A DNA stretch of 64,000 bases. It comes from Accumulibacter sp. GTDB lineage: Bacteria > Pseudomonadota > Gammaproteobacteria > Burkholderiales > Rhodocyclaceae. Both the position numbers and the translations under genes were made by a program. The first letter of the stretch is position 1; every line of letters starts with the position of its first letter. The stretch is from contig NZ_JAZKUG010000001.1 in assembly GCF_036625195.1 (NCBI RefSeq), positions 930,001 to 994,000 of the forward strand. The letters are read 5' to 3'. This document shows, piece after piece, positions 54,867 to 63,651 of this stretch. The notes beneath the pieces are model-generated. The model was not told where the DNA came from. It saw nothing but the letters and a program-made list of their open reading frames with translations, and searched no databases.

Positions 54867-55769
54867 ATGGATAATCCCGGCTTCAACATCGCTGCCGTCG
54901 AACGCGACACAGGTCTGTCCAAGGACGTGCTGCGCGTCTGGGAGCGTCGCTACGGCTTCCCCGCCCCTGCTCGCGACGATCATGGCGAGCGTATCTATCC
55001 GGCCGAGCAGGTGGAACGTCTGCGCTTGGTGAAGCGCCTGATGGATGCCGGGCACCGACCCGGGAAGCTGCTGGCCACCCCCATCGATGAACTGAACGCT
55101 CTGGCGCCGCGGCGTCCGCAACCGCCGCCGGCGGTCGCCAGCGCCGGAGAGGAGCTCGGTGAGCTGATTTCGCTGATCAAGCGGCATGACGGCGCCGCCT
55201 ATCAGGATGCGATGCAGCAGCGGTTGGCACGGCAGGGGCTGGTGCGTTTCGTCCAGGACAGCGTTGCTCCGCTCACCCGCCTCGTCGGCACAGCCTGGGA
55301 GGAAGGCTGCATCGAGGTCTTCGAGGAGCACCTGTTCACCGAACTGACCATGCGCCTGCTGCGCCAGGCGATCGGCAGCCTGCCCGGCGGCAAGCGAAGC
55401 CCGCGGATCATTCTCACCAGCGTCCCGGACGAGTTGCACGGCCTCGGCCTGCTGATGGCCGAAGCGCTGTTCGCGCTCGAAGGCGCCGAGTGCATTCCGC
55501 TTGGCACGCAGATGCCGCTGCTTGAAATCGCCAGCGCCGCCGGCGCTCACCGCGCCGACATCGTCACCCTGTCGTTCTCGGTCGCCTTCCCGCAACGCCA
55601 GATCCCCGGACTGCTGCAGCAGTTGCGCACGCTCCTGCCCGCCGACGTCAAATTGTGGGCCGGCGGTGGCGGCGTCAGGCGACTGCCCGAGGTTGCGGGC
55701 GTGGAACTCCTCGTTTCACTCGAACAGTCCATTGACGCGTTGGCAGCGTGGCGGGGGAAACAGACCTGA
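54867..55769 (+). CDS. litR: B12-binding MerR-family photoreceptor regulator (LitR/CarH type)
   Basis: The 300-residue protein has a MerR helix-turn-helix (NIAAVERDTGLSKDVLRVWE at the N terminus), a four-helix B12-capping domain and a Rossmann-like cobalamin domain. The light-sensing motif Wx9EH is intact (Trp144, Glu154, His155), and the lower axial ligand is His191 in ELHGLG. In this family adenosylcobalamin keeps a DNA-bound tetramer in the dark, and light breaks it to derepress target genes. It is divergent from the ten-gene operon that begins with glutathione peroxidase. AGGA lies just before ATG 54867. Confidence 0.88.
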   Translation: MDNPGFNIAAVERDTGLSKDVLRVWERRYGFPAPARDDHGERIYPAEQVERLRLVKRLMDAGHRPGKLLATPIDELNALAPRRPQPPPAVASAGEELGELISLIKRHDGAAYQDAMQQRLARQGLVRFVQDSVAPLTRLVGTAWEEGCIEVFEEHLFTELTMRLLRQAIGSLPGGKRSPRIILTSVPDELHGLGLLMAEALFALEGAECIPLGTQMPLLEIASAAGAHRADIVTLSFSVAFPQRQIPGLLQQLRTLLPADVKLWAGGGGVRRLPEVAGVELLVSLEQSIDALAAWRGKQT

Positions 55770-55973
55770 CCCACCCCGCGCCGGTCGGGGAAAGCCGGAC
55801 GATCACGCCAGACGGGGGTCGATCCCGGCTTTTTCCCCCGCCGTCGGTGACGACCCGCCGGCGCGGCCCGGTGTGGCCTTGCAGCCCGCTGATCACGTGC
55901 CGGTCGCCCGCGGCTTCTGGTCTTGCTTCTTGCGTGTTCCCCCGGGTCGACCGCGGCCATCGGACCGCGGTGC

Positions 55974-56677
55974 TCATGTTCGCGCGATGGCCCCCGGCAA
56001 GTCTCGCCAGCCAAAGATGTTTACGCCGCTGCGCACCTGGCTTTCGTCACCGCCATGAACCAACCAAGGGGGCAGGGCTTCGTCTTCGGCCATGCGGATG
56101 GCGCGTTGTCCGGCCCGGACGGTGTCGCTGGTGATGGTCTGGCCGGACTTGATCTCGACCATTTGCAGTCTGCCGCCTCGTTCGAACAGTAGAGTTTCGG
56201 CGCCTTGACCAGACGCTTGCCCAAGTTGCGGAAGCAGGGCGGCAGCGAATGGATCAGGTCGCTGGATTCGAGCACGGCAAGCCAGCTCTTGGCGGTGTTG
56301 GCGGTGATGCCTGCCTCGCTGGCCAGCGCGGAGACGTTCAGCAGTTGCCCTGCGCGGCCAGCGCAGAGGCGCAGGAAGCGTTGAAAGGTCGGCAGGTTCT
56401 GAATGTTCAGCACCTGCCGGACGTCACGCTCGGCGTAGGTGGCGATGTAACTGGCGAACCAGTCGGCAGGCTGGATGGCCTGGGCATGCAGTGCCGGGTA
56501 GCCGCCCATGAGCAAGGCGTTGTCGAGGTTCAGTTGCCCACTGCCGAGGGACGGGATTTCCGCTGCCGCAAGCGGCAGCAGCCGGGTCATGCCGGATTGG
56601 CGTGGCCCCGTGATCGCCAGCACGGGCAAGCTGTTGGCGAGGCGTTGCAGCGTTGGCCTCAGGAGTCGAGGCAACAT
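55974..56677 (-). pseudogene. Decayed DUF4143/AAA ATPase gene
   Basis: Fragments of one AAA-ATPase/DUF4143 protein follow each other in different frames. The Walker A region reads TGPRQSGMTRL, where the essential Lys is Met. The segment that should hold Walker B is missing, and NLDNALLMGGYPAL follows almost at once. The DUF4143 winged region (ADWFASYIATYAERDVRQVL, then LASEAGITANTAKSWLAVLE) is preserved to KRLVKAPKLY. After that the frame shifts, and the nuclease-like end (LLFERGGRLQMVEIKSGQTI, then RAGQRAIRMAEDEAL) continues one frame over to 55974. Confidence 0.75.
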
Positions 56678-56880
56678 TCATACAAATCACTTAGAGAGCC
56701 GAGCGAATTGTATGGCTTGGTTGGTGTGCTGGCGAGGAAGCATTGAGTCGGATCCAGCACGGCGGGTCTGTCGGCAAGACCAACCCTTGCTTGTCCGGGC
56801 GACGCGCCAATCGACCGCGCAGCCTGGCTTTCCGGCGCGCTATACTTGGCCGCTCAGCGTCGCCATTGACGAGAGGTCGC

Positions 56881-57474
56881 ATGGGCCTGCCACTTCGCGA
56901 TGATCGCTACCACACCTACGCCGACTACCTCGCGTGGCCGGAAGACCGCCGTTGCGAGCTGATCGACGGCACAGCCTACCTGATGGCGCCGGCGCCGACG
57001 CTGGAACATCAGGACGTCGTCGGTGAAATCTATTTCCAGATTCGGCTGGCCCTGGAAGGGAAACCCTGCCGCGCCTTCGTCGCACCGGTCGACGTCCGCC
57101 TGCCCAAGGCCGACGAGGCCGACGACCAAGTCGATACGGTCCTGCAGCCGGACGTCCTGGTGGTCTGCGACCCGTCTCGCCTCGACCGCCGCGGCGTACG
57201 CGGAGCGCCGGACTTGGTGGTGGAAGTGTCGTCGTCGTCCACCGCCAGCCACGATCATGTGTGGAAGCGGCGGGTGTACGAACGCTCCGGGGTCCGGGAA
57301 TACTGGCTGGTCCATCCGATCGACCGGATGATCACGGTCTATCGCCTGCGTGATGGCGAGTATGGCAAACCGGAAGTCCTCGAGCTGAGCGGGGAAACCG
57401 CGGTCGGGGTGTTGCCCGGGGTGTCCATCCGCTGGGACGAGCTGGCCCAGAGGTTGCCGAAAGCGGAGTATTGA
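56881..57474 (+). CDS. Uma2 family (DUF820) PD-(D/E)XK-type protein
   Basis: The 197-residue protein has the Uma2 core: DYLAWPEDRRCELIDGTAYL near the start, the conserved His in LEHQDVVGEI, the PDVLVVCDPSRLD strand, and DLVVEVSSSSTASHDHVWKR followed by Y-E-R-S-G-V-R-E-Y-W-L-V. These give the D...E.V pattern of a PD-(D/E)XK nuclease fold. Bacterial homologues are often multi-copy with no settled function. ATG 56881 is the family start. Confidence 0.82.
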   Translation: MGLPLRDDRYHTYADYLAWPEDRRCELIDGTAYLMAPAPTLEHQDVVGEIYFQIRLALEGKPCRAFVAPVDVRLPKADEADDQVDTVLQPDVLVVCDPSRLDRRGVRGAPDLVVEVSSSSTASHDHVWKRRVYERSGVREYWLVHPIDRMITVYRLRDGEYGKPEVLELSGETAVGVLPGVSIRWDELAQRLPKAEY

Positions 57475-57773
57475 GCATCCGCCAGGCGTTTCGGCCGGGC
57501 CCCTGTCTGGCGCGCCCGGAAGCAGCTGACGCGGAATCGACCGCCGGCCTGGCGCACAGCCGCCCGGCCGGCCGGCGGCACCGTCTTCCGCCTGCCGATG
57601 GCCCGTGCGCATAGAATGCCGGGCATGCCCCCTTCACCGATCGACCACGAACGACACCGCCAGCGCGTCCGCACCAGCGGCCGCTGGCTGCCGGCGGTGG
57701 CCCGCGCGCAGGCGCGGGGCGCGAGGGCGCACCGTCGTCGCAACTGCCGGCGCGCTGCGCCCGCCGGCGGAAG
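57475..57773. other. Intergenic stretch, nothing recognised
   Basis: About 300 GC-rich bases between the Uma2 and aminopropyltransferase genes with no credible gene or structured RNA. Confidence 0.4.
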
Positions 57774-59273
57774 ATGAAACGGGCGCTGCTTCTTTCGGTC
57801 TTCGTCATCGCCTCTTGCGGGCTGGCGTATGAACTGATCGCCGCGACGCTCGCCAGCTACCTGCTGGGCGATTCGGTGACGCAGTTCTCGACGGTCATCG
57901 GCAGCTACCTCTTCGCCATGGGCGTCGGCTCCTGGCTGTCGCGTTACATCGGCCAGCAGCTCATCCAGCGCTTCATCCAGGTGGAACTGCTGGTCGGCGT
58001 GCTCGGCGGCTTCTCGGCGGCACTGCTGTTCTTCTCCTTCACCTGGTCGCCGGCGCCGTTCCAGCTGCTGCTCTACCTCGTCGTCTTCGCCGTCGGCGTG
58101 CTCGTCGGCCTCGAGATCCCGCTGGTGATGCGCATCCTCAAGCGCGACCTGGCGTTCCGCGAGCTCGTCTCGCAGGTGCTCACCTTCGATTACCTCGGCG
58201 CGCTCGCGGTATCGATCCTCTTCCCGATCCTGCTCGTGCCACACCTCGGACTGATCCGCAGCGCGCTGCTCTTCGGCGTCCTCAACGTCGGCGTGGCGCT
58301 GTGGACGTGGTGGCTGTTTCGCGAGCAATTGCCGAACGCCGGCTGGCTGCGGGCGCAGTGCGGCGTCGCGCTGCTCTCGCTGCTCACCGCATTCGCCGCC
58401 GCCGGCGAACTGACCACGCTCGCGGAAAGCCAGCTCTATGCCGACGAGATCGTCTACACCGAGAGCACACCGTATCAACGCATCGTCCTGACGCGCTGGA
58501 AGGACGATCTGCGCCTGCACCTGAACAACAACCTGCAGTTCAGCTCGCGCGACGAGTACCGCTACCATGAGGCGCTGGTGCACCCGGGCCTGGCGACCCT
58601 GCCGTCGGCGCGGCGCGTGCTCGTCCTCGGCGGTGGCGATGGGCTGGCGGCACGCGAAATCCTCAAGTACCCGCAGGTCGAAAGCGTCGTCCTCGTCGAT
58701 CTCGACCCGGCGATGACGCGCCTGTTCGCCAGCGCACCGCCGTTGCGCAAACTCAACCAGGACGCGCTGAACTCGCCGCGCGTGCGGGTGGTCAATGCCG
58801 ATGCGCTGCAGTGGCTCGAGGAGAACGACGAAAGCTTCGATTTCGTCGTCGTCGACTTCCCCGACCCGTCGAACTTCTCGCTGGGCAAGCTCTACAGCGC
58901 TTCGTTCTACCGCCTGCTCGACCGCCACCTGGCAGCGAATGGTCTCGCGGTCATCCAGTCGACCTCGCCGCTCTACGCCCGCCGCTCGTTCTGGTGCGTC
59001 GTCACGACGCTGGAAAGTCTCGGCCTGCTGGCCACGCCCTACCATGCGCTGGTTCCCTCGTTCGGCGAGTGGGGCTTCGTCATCGCCGGTCGCCGCCCGT
59101 ACCGGCCGCCGCAGTCCTACGCCGTCGACACCCGCTTCCTGACGCGCGAGGCGACGCCGGCCCTGTTCGTCTTCCCGCGCGACATGGAACGTGTCGATGC
59201 CGAGGTCAACCGCCTCAACAACCAGGTCCTCGTGCGCTACTTCGAACAGGAGTGGCGCCAGGTGATCCGCTAG
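57774..59273 (+). CDS. Membrane-bound spermidine-synthase-like aminopropyltransferase
   Basis: The 499-residue protein has six or seven N-terminal helices (residues 1-215) and a C-terminal spermidine-synthase domain. The domain shows YQRIVLTRW, then RYHEALVHPGLA, the SAM/dcSAM loop VLVLGGGDGLAAREIL near residue 285, VDLDPAM, and the acidic loop VVVDFPDPSNF near 360, matching the DxxDP of polyamine aminopropyltransferases. It is paired with a flavin oxidoreductase four bases downstream, an arrangement seen with membrane aminopropyltransferases. Product not certain. Confidence 0.85.
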   Translation: MKRALLLSVFVIASCGLAYELIAATLASYLLGDSVTQFSTVIGSYLFAMGVGSWLSRYIGQQLIQRFIQVELLVGVLGGFSAALLFFSFTWSPAPFQLLLYLVVFAVGVLVGLEIPLVMRILKRDLAFRELVSQVLTFDYLGALAVSILFPILLVPHLGLIRSALLFGVLNVGVALWTWWLFREQLPNAGWLRAQCGVALLSLLTAFAAAGELTTLAESQLYADEIVYTESTPYQRIVLTRWKDDLRLHLNNNLQFSSRDEYRYHEALVHPGLATLPSARRVLVLGGGDGLAAREILKYPQVESVVLVDLDPAMTRLFASAPPLRKLNQDALNSPRVRVVNADALQWLEENDESFDFVVVDFPDPSNFSLGKLYSASFYRLLDRHLAANGLAVIQSTSPLYARRSFWCVVTTLESLGLLATPYHALVPSFGEWGFVIAGRRPYRPPQSYAVDTRFLTREATPALFVFPRDMERVDAEVNRLNNQVLVRYFEQEWRQVIR

Positions 59274-59277
59274 CACG

Positions 59278-60930
59278 ATGGACCGGCGCGACTTCCTGGC
59301 CTCGATCGTCGCCGCCGGCGCGGCTTCGCTCGCCGCCTGCCGCAGCCCGACACCGCCGTTGCCACCCGGCGAACTGTTGGGAACCTCGCTCGACATCGGC
59401 CATCGCCTGCGCGAACCGGCGCTGCCGGCAGCCGGCGAGACGCGCAAGGTACCGGTGCTGATCGTCGGCGCCGGCGTCGGCGGACTGGCCGCCGGCTGGA
59501 AACTGGCGCAGGCTGGCTTCGCTGATTTCCTGCTCGTCGATCTCGAGTCCGAAGCCGGCGGCAACTCGCGCGCCGGCCGCAACGCCGTCAGCGCCTACCC
59601 CTGGGGCGCGCACTACCTGCCGCTGCCGACCCGCGAGTCGACCGCGGTGCGCGAACTTCTGGCGGAACTGGGCGTCCTGCTGGGAGATGCCCGCGCCGCG
59701 CGCCCCGTGTACGACGAACGCCATCTCTGCGCGACACCGCAGGAGCGTCTCTACCTCGACGGCCGCTGGCAGGAAGGCCTGCTGCCGCTGAGCGGCGTCG
59801 GCGCCGGCGAGCGCGGGCAGTACCGCCGCTTCGCCGACACCATCGCGGACTTCGCGCAGCGGCGTGACGCGGCCGGCCGACCGGCCTTCGCGCTGCCGAT
59901 GGCGTTGTCGAGCCGCGCTGCCGATCTGTTGCGACTCGACCGCCTCAGCATGCGCGACTGGCTGCTGGCGCAGGGATTCGATTCGCCGCAGCTGCACTGG
60001 TACGTGAACCACGCCTGCCGCGACGACTACGGCACCGCCAGCGCTGCCGTCTCGGCCTGGGCCGGGATCCACTACTTCGCCAGCCGCAGCGGCGAGGCGG
60101 AGAATGCGGCCAGCGACACCGTCCTCACCGCGCCCGAAGGCAACGCCTGGCTGACCAGCGGCATGCTGCGCTCGATCGAGGCGCGCGTCGGCCAGCGCCT
60201 GCTGACCGGTGCGCTGGCCTTTCGCGTCGCGGGGGGCGAAGGCGGCAGCGGCAGCGGTCCGCTGGCGGTCGATCTCTGGCTGCCTGGCGAACAGCGGACG
60301 CTGCGCGTGCTCGCCGAACAGCTGATCTGGGCCGCACCGCTTTTTCTCGTCCCCTGGGTGTTCAACGGCCATACCCGGCTCAAGGACGCCGCGCGCCGCT
60401 ACAGCTACGCCCCGTGGCTGATCGCCAACCTGACCCTGTCGCAGTTGCCGGAGGAGCGCAGCGGCGCGCCGCTGGCCTGGGACAACGTCCTCCATCGCGG
60501 CAGGAGCCTCGGCTACATCGTCGCGACGCACCAGCAGATGCGCCTGCGGCAGGGTGCCACCGTGCTGACCTGGTACCGGAGTCTCGACGAAGTCGCCCCG
60601 GCGATCGCCCGCGCCGCACTGCGCGAGACGCCGCGCGAGGCCTGGGCGGAGCAGATTCTCGCCGAACTCGAGCAGCCACACCCCGACATCCGGCGGATCA
60701 CCAGTCGCCTCGACGTCTTCCGCAATGCGCACGCCATGGTTCGACCACTGCCCGGACTGATCTCGAGCGACGCCCGCGCGCTCTTCGCCGCCGATGGCGA
60801 GCGCCTGCGCTTCGCGCACGCCGATGTCAGCGGCCTCTCGTTGTTCGAGGAGGCGCAGTACCGCGGCATCCTCGCCGCCGAACGGACGCTGCGCCGGTTG
60901 CGGGTGCGCTTCGCCTCGTCGCTGGCGTAG
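59278..60930 (+). CDS. Tat-exported FAD oxidoreductase lipoprotein (polyamine-oxidase-like)
   Basis: The 550-residue protein has a twin-arginine signal (MDRRDFLASI) ending in a lipobox (SLAAC). Near residue 60 the FAD-binding block reads VLIVGAGVGGLAAGWKLAQA, with LVDLESEAGGNSRAGRNAV after it. The C terminus has the family FAD-contact region DVSGLSLFEEAQYRGILAAE. Exported amine-oxidase-fold flavoproteins act on amines or similar substrates outside the cytoplasm. Next to the membrane aminopropyltransferase, a polyamine substrate is the best guess (inference). Confidence 0.8.
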   Translation: MDRRDFLASIVAAGAASLAACRSPTPPLPPGELLGTSLDIGHRLREPALPAAGETRKVPVLIVGAGVGGLAAGWKLAQAGFADFLLVDLESEAGGNSRAGRNAVSAYPWGAHYLPLPTRESTAVRELLAELGVLLGDARAARPVYDERHLCATPQERLYLDGRWQEGLLPLSGVGAGERGQYRRFADTIADFAQRRDAAGRPAFALPMALSSRAADLLRLDRLSMRDWLLAQGFDSPQLHWYVNHACRDDYGTASAAVSAWAGIHYFASRSGEAENAASDTVLTAPEGNAWLTSGMLRSIEARVGQRLLTGALAFRVAGGEGGSGSGPLAVDLWLPGEQRTLRVLAEQLIWAAPLFLVPWVFNGHTRLKDAARRYSYAPWLIANLTLSQLPEERSGAPLAWDNVLHRGRSLGYIVATHQQMRLRQGATVLTWYRSLDEVAPAIARAALRETPREAWAEQILAELEQPHPDIRRITSRLDVFRNAHAMVRPLPGLISSDARALFAADGERLRFAHADVSGLSLFEEAQYRGILAAERTLRRLRVRFASSLA

Positions 60931-61008
60931 TGCGCCGCGCGAACCCTGCGGCCATCAGGCCACGTGCGGCGACGCTGGGCGCCTTCCGCCAGGATGCCGC
61001 GCGCCGCT

Positions 61009-62640
61009 TCAGACGCGAAAGAGACCGACCGACTGACGCAGCTGAGCGGCCGTTCCCGCGAGATCCCTGGCCGTGCCGGCAAGCCTGTGTGCCGCACTGC
61101 TGTTCTCGCCGGCCCCACTCGCCAGCCTCTCGACGGAACGGGAAATGTCGCCACTGCCCTGCCGCTGCGCGGCGAGCCCCGCGGCGATCTGCCGCATGTC
61201 GGCAAGCAGCAGGCGAGCCAGCGCGACGATGTCTGCCATCGTCGCGCGCGCCCGGTGAACGGCATCGGTGCTGACGTGCGCCCGTGCCGAACCCTCGCGC
61301 ATCCCCTGCATGGCACCCTCGACGCCGGACTGGATCTGGGTGATCATGGTCGCGATGCGGTCGGTCGAATGCGCCGTTCTTTCCGCCAGCTTGCGCACCT
61401 CGTCGGCGACGACGGCAAAGCCGCGCCCCTGCTCGCCGGCCCTCGCCGCCTCGATGGCAGCGTTCAGCGCCAGCAGGTTGGTCTGATCGGCAATCTCGCG
61501 GATCACGCCGACGATGCTGCTGATCTCCCGCGAATGTTCGCCGAGCACCTGCATCGAATCGGCGGTTGCCTGGACGTCGGCGGCAAGCGTCTCGACGACG
61601 GTCGCCGTGGCGGTGATCTCCTCACTCCCCTGATCGCAGCGGGCACCCGCCTGCTGCACCCGCTGCTCCACCGAAGCGGCTTGGCCCGCCATCAGCGAAA
61701 TCCCATTCGAGATCTGGTCGATTGCGGCAACCATCGCACTCGCTGCGGAATCCTGGCTGCGCGCGCCCGCGGCGACCCCGTCGACGGTTTCCCCGACGCG
61801 TGCCGCCGACTCGGTGACCGTTTCGGCCGCAGCGCGAATCTCGCGGACGGTCTGTGCGATGTGGCCACCGGCCACCTCGATCGACCGCAACAGCTCCCCC
61901 ACTTCGTCACGACGGCTGACGGCGCACGTTGCCGAAGTCAGATCGCCGCGCGCCAGATCGCCCAGACGCCTCGCCGCTTCACTGATGCCGGCGAGCAGCG
62001 AGCGGTCGAACAGGTAATTGGCGACGATGGCGAGCGAGATGCTGGCGACGAACACGGCCAGCAACACCCACAGGTCGGTATGCAGATCCGCCGTCTCGTT
62101 CGCTTCGACCTCCTGCAGCTCGCGCGTGCTCAGGGCCACCACATCGTCGATCGCTTGACGATGCTCGAGATAGCGCTCTTCGAGCTTGCGCAACGCGTCC
62201 TGTGTCGCCGCGCGGTCGCCAGCAGCGATGGCCGGCAGGAGCTGGCGATCTGCCAGTTCGAAGAACCCCAGCGCAGCCTGGTGGGCATCCTTGAGGAAAC
62301 GGGCCTTGATGCCCTGCGGCAAGTCCTGGTCGAGCCAGAACTTGTGGCGCTGCTCGTAATCCTTGCGCAGCTGGCTGATCTTGGCGACGAGCGCTGCACG
62401 CTGACCGGCACGCTCCGGATCGGCGAGCTGCAGGACACTCAGGTACGATTCGATGATGTAGTTCGGTGGCGGCAGGATGTCGGCAACCAGATCCTTGTAA
62501 AGCACGATGCGGTTGTAGCCAGGACCGCCGATCCTCGTCTGGCTGATGGTGTGCCAGGTCCAGGCGCCGAACACCGTGAAGCCGACCGCCAGTGCCAGGC
62601 ACACCAGGAAGAGCTGCATGCGAAGCGGAAATCTGCTCAT
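61009..62640 (-). CDS. Methyl-accepting chemotaxis protein
   Basis: The 543-residue chemoreceptor has an N-terminal helix (LFLVCLALAVGFTVFGAWTW) and a periplasmic helical domain of about 155 residues (4HB-like, ligand unknown). A second helix (LWVLLAVFVASISLAIVANYL), a HAMP segment and the signalling domain follow. The hairpin tip is IADQTNLLALNAAIEAARAG then EQGRGFAVVADEVRKLAERT. No C-terminal CheR/CheB pentapeptide (ends SVGLFRV), so adaptation would rely on other receptors. No chemotaxis genes adjoin it. Confidence 0.9.
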   Translation of the reverse strand: MSRFPLRMQLFLVCLALAVGFTVFGAWTWHTISQTRIGGPGYNRIVLYKDLVADILPPPNYIIESYLSVLQLADPERAGQRAALVAKISQLRKDYEQRHKFWLDQDLPQGIKARFLKDAHQAALGFFELADRQLLPAIAAGDRAATQDALRKLEERYLEHRQAIDDVVALSTRELQEVEANETADLHTDLWVLLAVFVASISLAIVANYLFDRSLLAGISEAARRLGDLARGDLTSATCAVSRRDEVGELLRSIEVAGGHIAQTVREIRAAAETVTESAARVGETVDGVAAGARSQDSAASAMVAAIDQISNGISLMAGQAASVEQRVQQAGARCDQGSEEITATATVVETLAADVQATADSMQVLGEHSREISSIVGVIREIADQTNLLALNAAIEAARAGEQGRGFAVVADEVRKLAERTAHSTDRIATMITQIQSGVEGAMQGMREGSARAHVSTDAVHRARATMADIVALARLLLADMRQIAAGLAAQRQGSGDISRSVERLASGAGENSSAAHRLAGTARDLAGTAAQLRQSVGLFRV

Positions 62641-62809
62641 TGGAGGGTCTCCAAAATTTGGCGACGGCGCATGTTAACCGATTTGGCCAGCGCATCGCTC
62701 CGGCTTCGGCGAGCAGTCGGGGGCGGCACGGAGACGAGGGATTCCCCGGCAAGTGACTCGGGGCCATGGACGGGCCTCTGTCCGCGATTCCCCCTTGGTC
62801 AATACTGCC

Positions 62810-63190
62810 TCAGTGCGCGGTGGGCCGGTGCATCACGCCAAAACGGTTTGCCAGCGCACCAAGCCGTTGGTCCAGCGTCCACAGCTCGGCGTCTGGCGTC
62901 ATCAGGGTAGAGGCGAGCAGCAACAGGTCGACCAGACCGCAGCCCAACCCAAACAGCCGTTCGTGCTCGATGAAGTCCATGACTTCCTGGACGCTGGCCT
63001 GCCGGGTCGGTTGCAGGGCGTTGAGATCGAGCAGTGTTCGATTCCGCTGAGGTGGCGTTCCGCACGCGATTTCGCCGACAATCAGTGGATGCACCATGAC
63101 CCGGTCAAGCTCGAGTAGAGCGGCCAGCGCGTCGTTGCGTCGGCGAAAGTGATCGACCCATACCGAGGTATCGACGAGTACACCTGTCAA
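62810..63190 (-). CDS. vapC: VapC-family PIN-domain toxin
   Basis: The 126-residue PIN ribonuclease has acidic metal-binding residues at conserved places: Asp in VLVDTSVWVDHF, Glu in VHPLIVGEIACG, Asp in CGLVDLLLLAST, and Asp in LWTLDQRLGAL. VapC toxins cleave specific RNAs, often initiator tRNA or rRNA. The ATG at 63190 overlaps the antitoxin stop as ATGA, as usual in vapBC pairs. Confidence 0.88.
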   Translation of the reverse strand: MTGVLVDTSVWVDHFRRRNDALAALLELDRVMVHPLIVGEIACGTPPQRNRTLLDLNALQPTRQASVQEVMDFIEHERLFGLGCGLVDLLLLASTLMTPDAELWTLDQRLGALANRFGVMHRPTAH

Positions 63191-63387
63191 CGGGTTTCCT
63201 CACGGCGGCGAGGAATCTCCTGCATGTCCGGCATTTCGGCGCCCAAGGCGGCAAGCCGTTTCGCGGCCTGAACTCGCACGAACGTCTTGATGGCTTCGCG
63301 AAACAGATCGGCCTTGTCCATCGCGGGATCAGCAACTTCCAGTGCCCTCTCGTACAGGGCATCATCAATCGTCACGGTCGTTCTCAT
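63187..63387 (-). CDS. vapB: VapB-type antitoxin
   Basis: The 66-residue protein has the ribbon-helix-helix start MRTTVTIDDALYERALEVAD and the following KADLFREAIKTFV helix, then a basic C-terminal arm that would block the toxin. GGGAG six bases before ATG 63387 fixes the start; the ATG at 63393 sits on top of that site. Antitoxin and toxin form the operon and usually autoregulate it. Confidence 0.83.
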   Translation of the reverse strand: MRTTVTIDDALYERALEVADPAMDKADLFREAIKTFVRVQAAKRLAALGAEMPDMQEIPRRREETR

Positions 63388-63593
63388 AGGCATCTCCCGT
63401 CATCTCCACAGATGGCATTGTGCATCAGAACTGATGCCAAGACAAATGGAGATCGGGGCGACACCCGGAGCGCGGCCTGCATTTCCCCTGCCTGCCACGG
63501 TCCGGAGCCACCTCTGCCGACGAGAACGGCGATGCTGCGCGCCGTGCGCAACGCTCTATCGAGCAGTGGATGCCAGTGATCCCGGCGCTGGAT

Positions 63594-63622
63594 TTGACTG
63601 CCGCAGCGATGGACGTTATATT
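63594..63622 (+). promoter_or_regulatory. Sigma70 promoter of the tetR-like gene
   Basis: TTGACT (63594-63599) and TATATT (63617-63622) are 17 bases apart, about 30 bases before ATG 63652. It directly abuts the palindromic operator. Confidence 0.65.
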
Positions 63623-63636
63623 ACTGACCAGTCAGT
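63623..63636. promoter_or_regulatory. Palindromic TetR-type operator
   Basis: ACTGAC-CA-GTCAGT is a perfect inverted repeat immediately after the -10 box, where a bound TetR dimer would block its own transcription. Confidence 0.6.
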
Positions 63637-63651
63637 CACTAACCGGAACCC

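Noticed and set aside
57339..59582. Long frame antisense to the aminopropyltransferase gene
   Set aside because: Acidic/basic low-complexity shadow of the sense gene.
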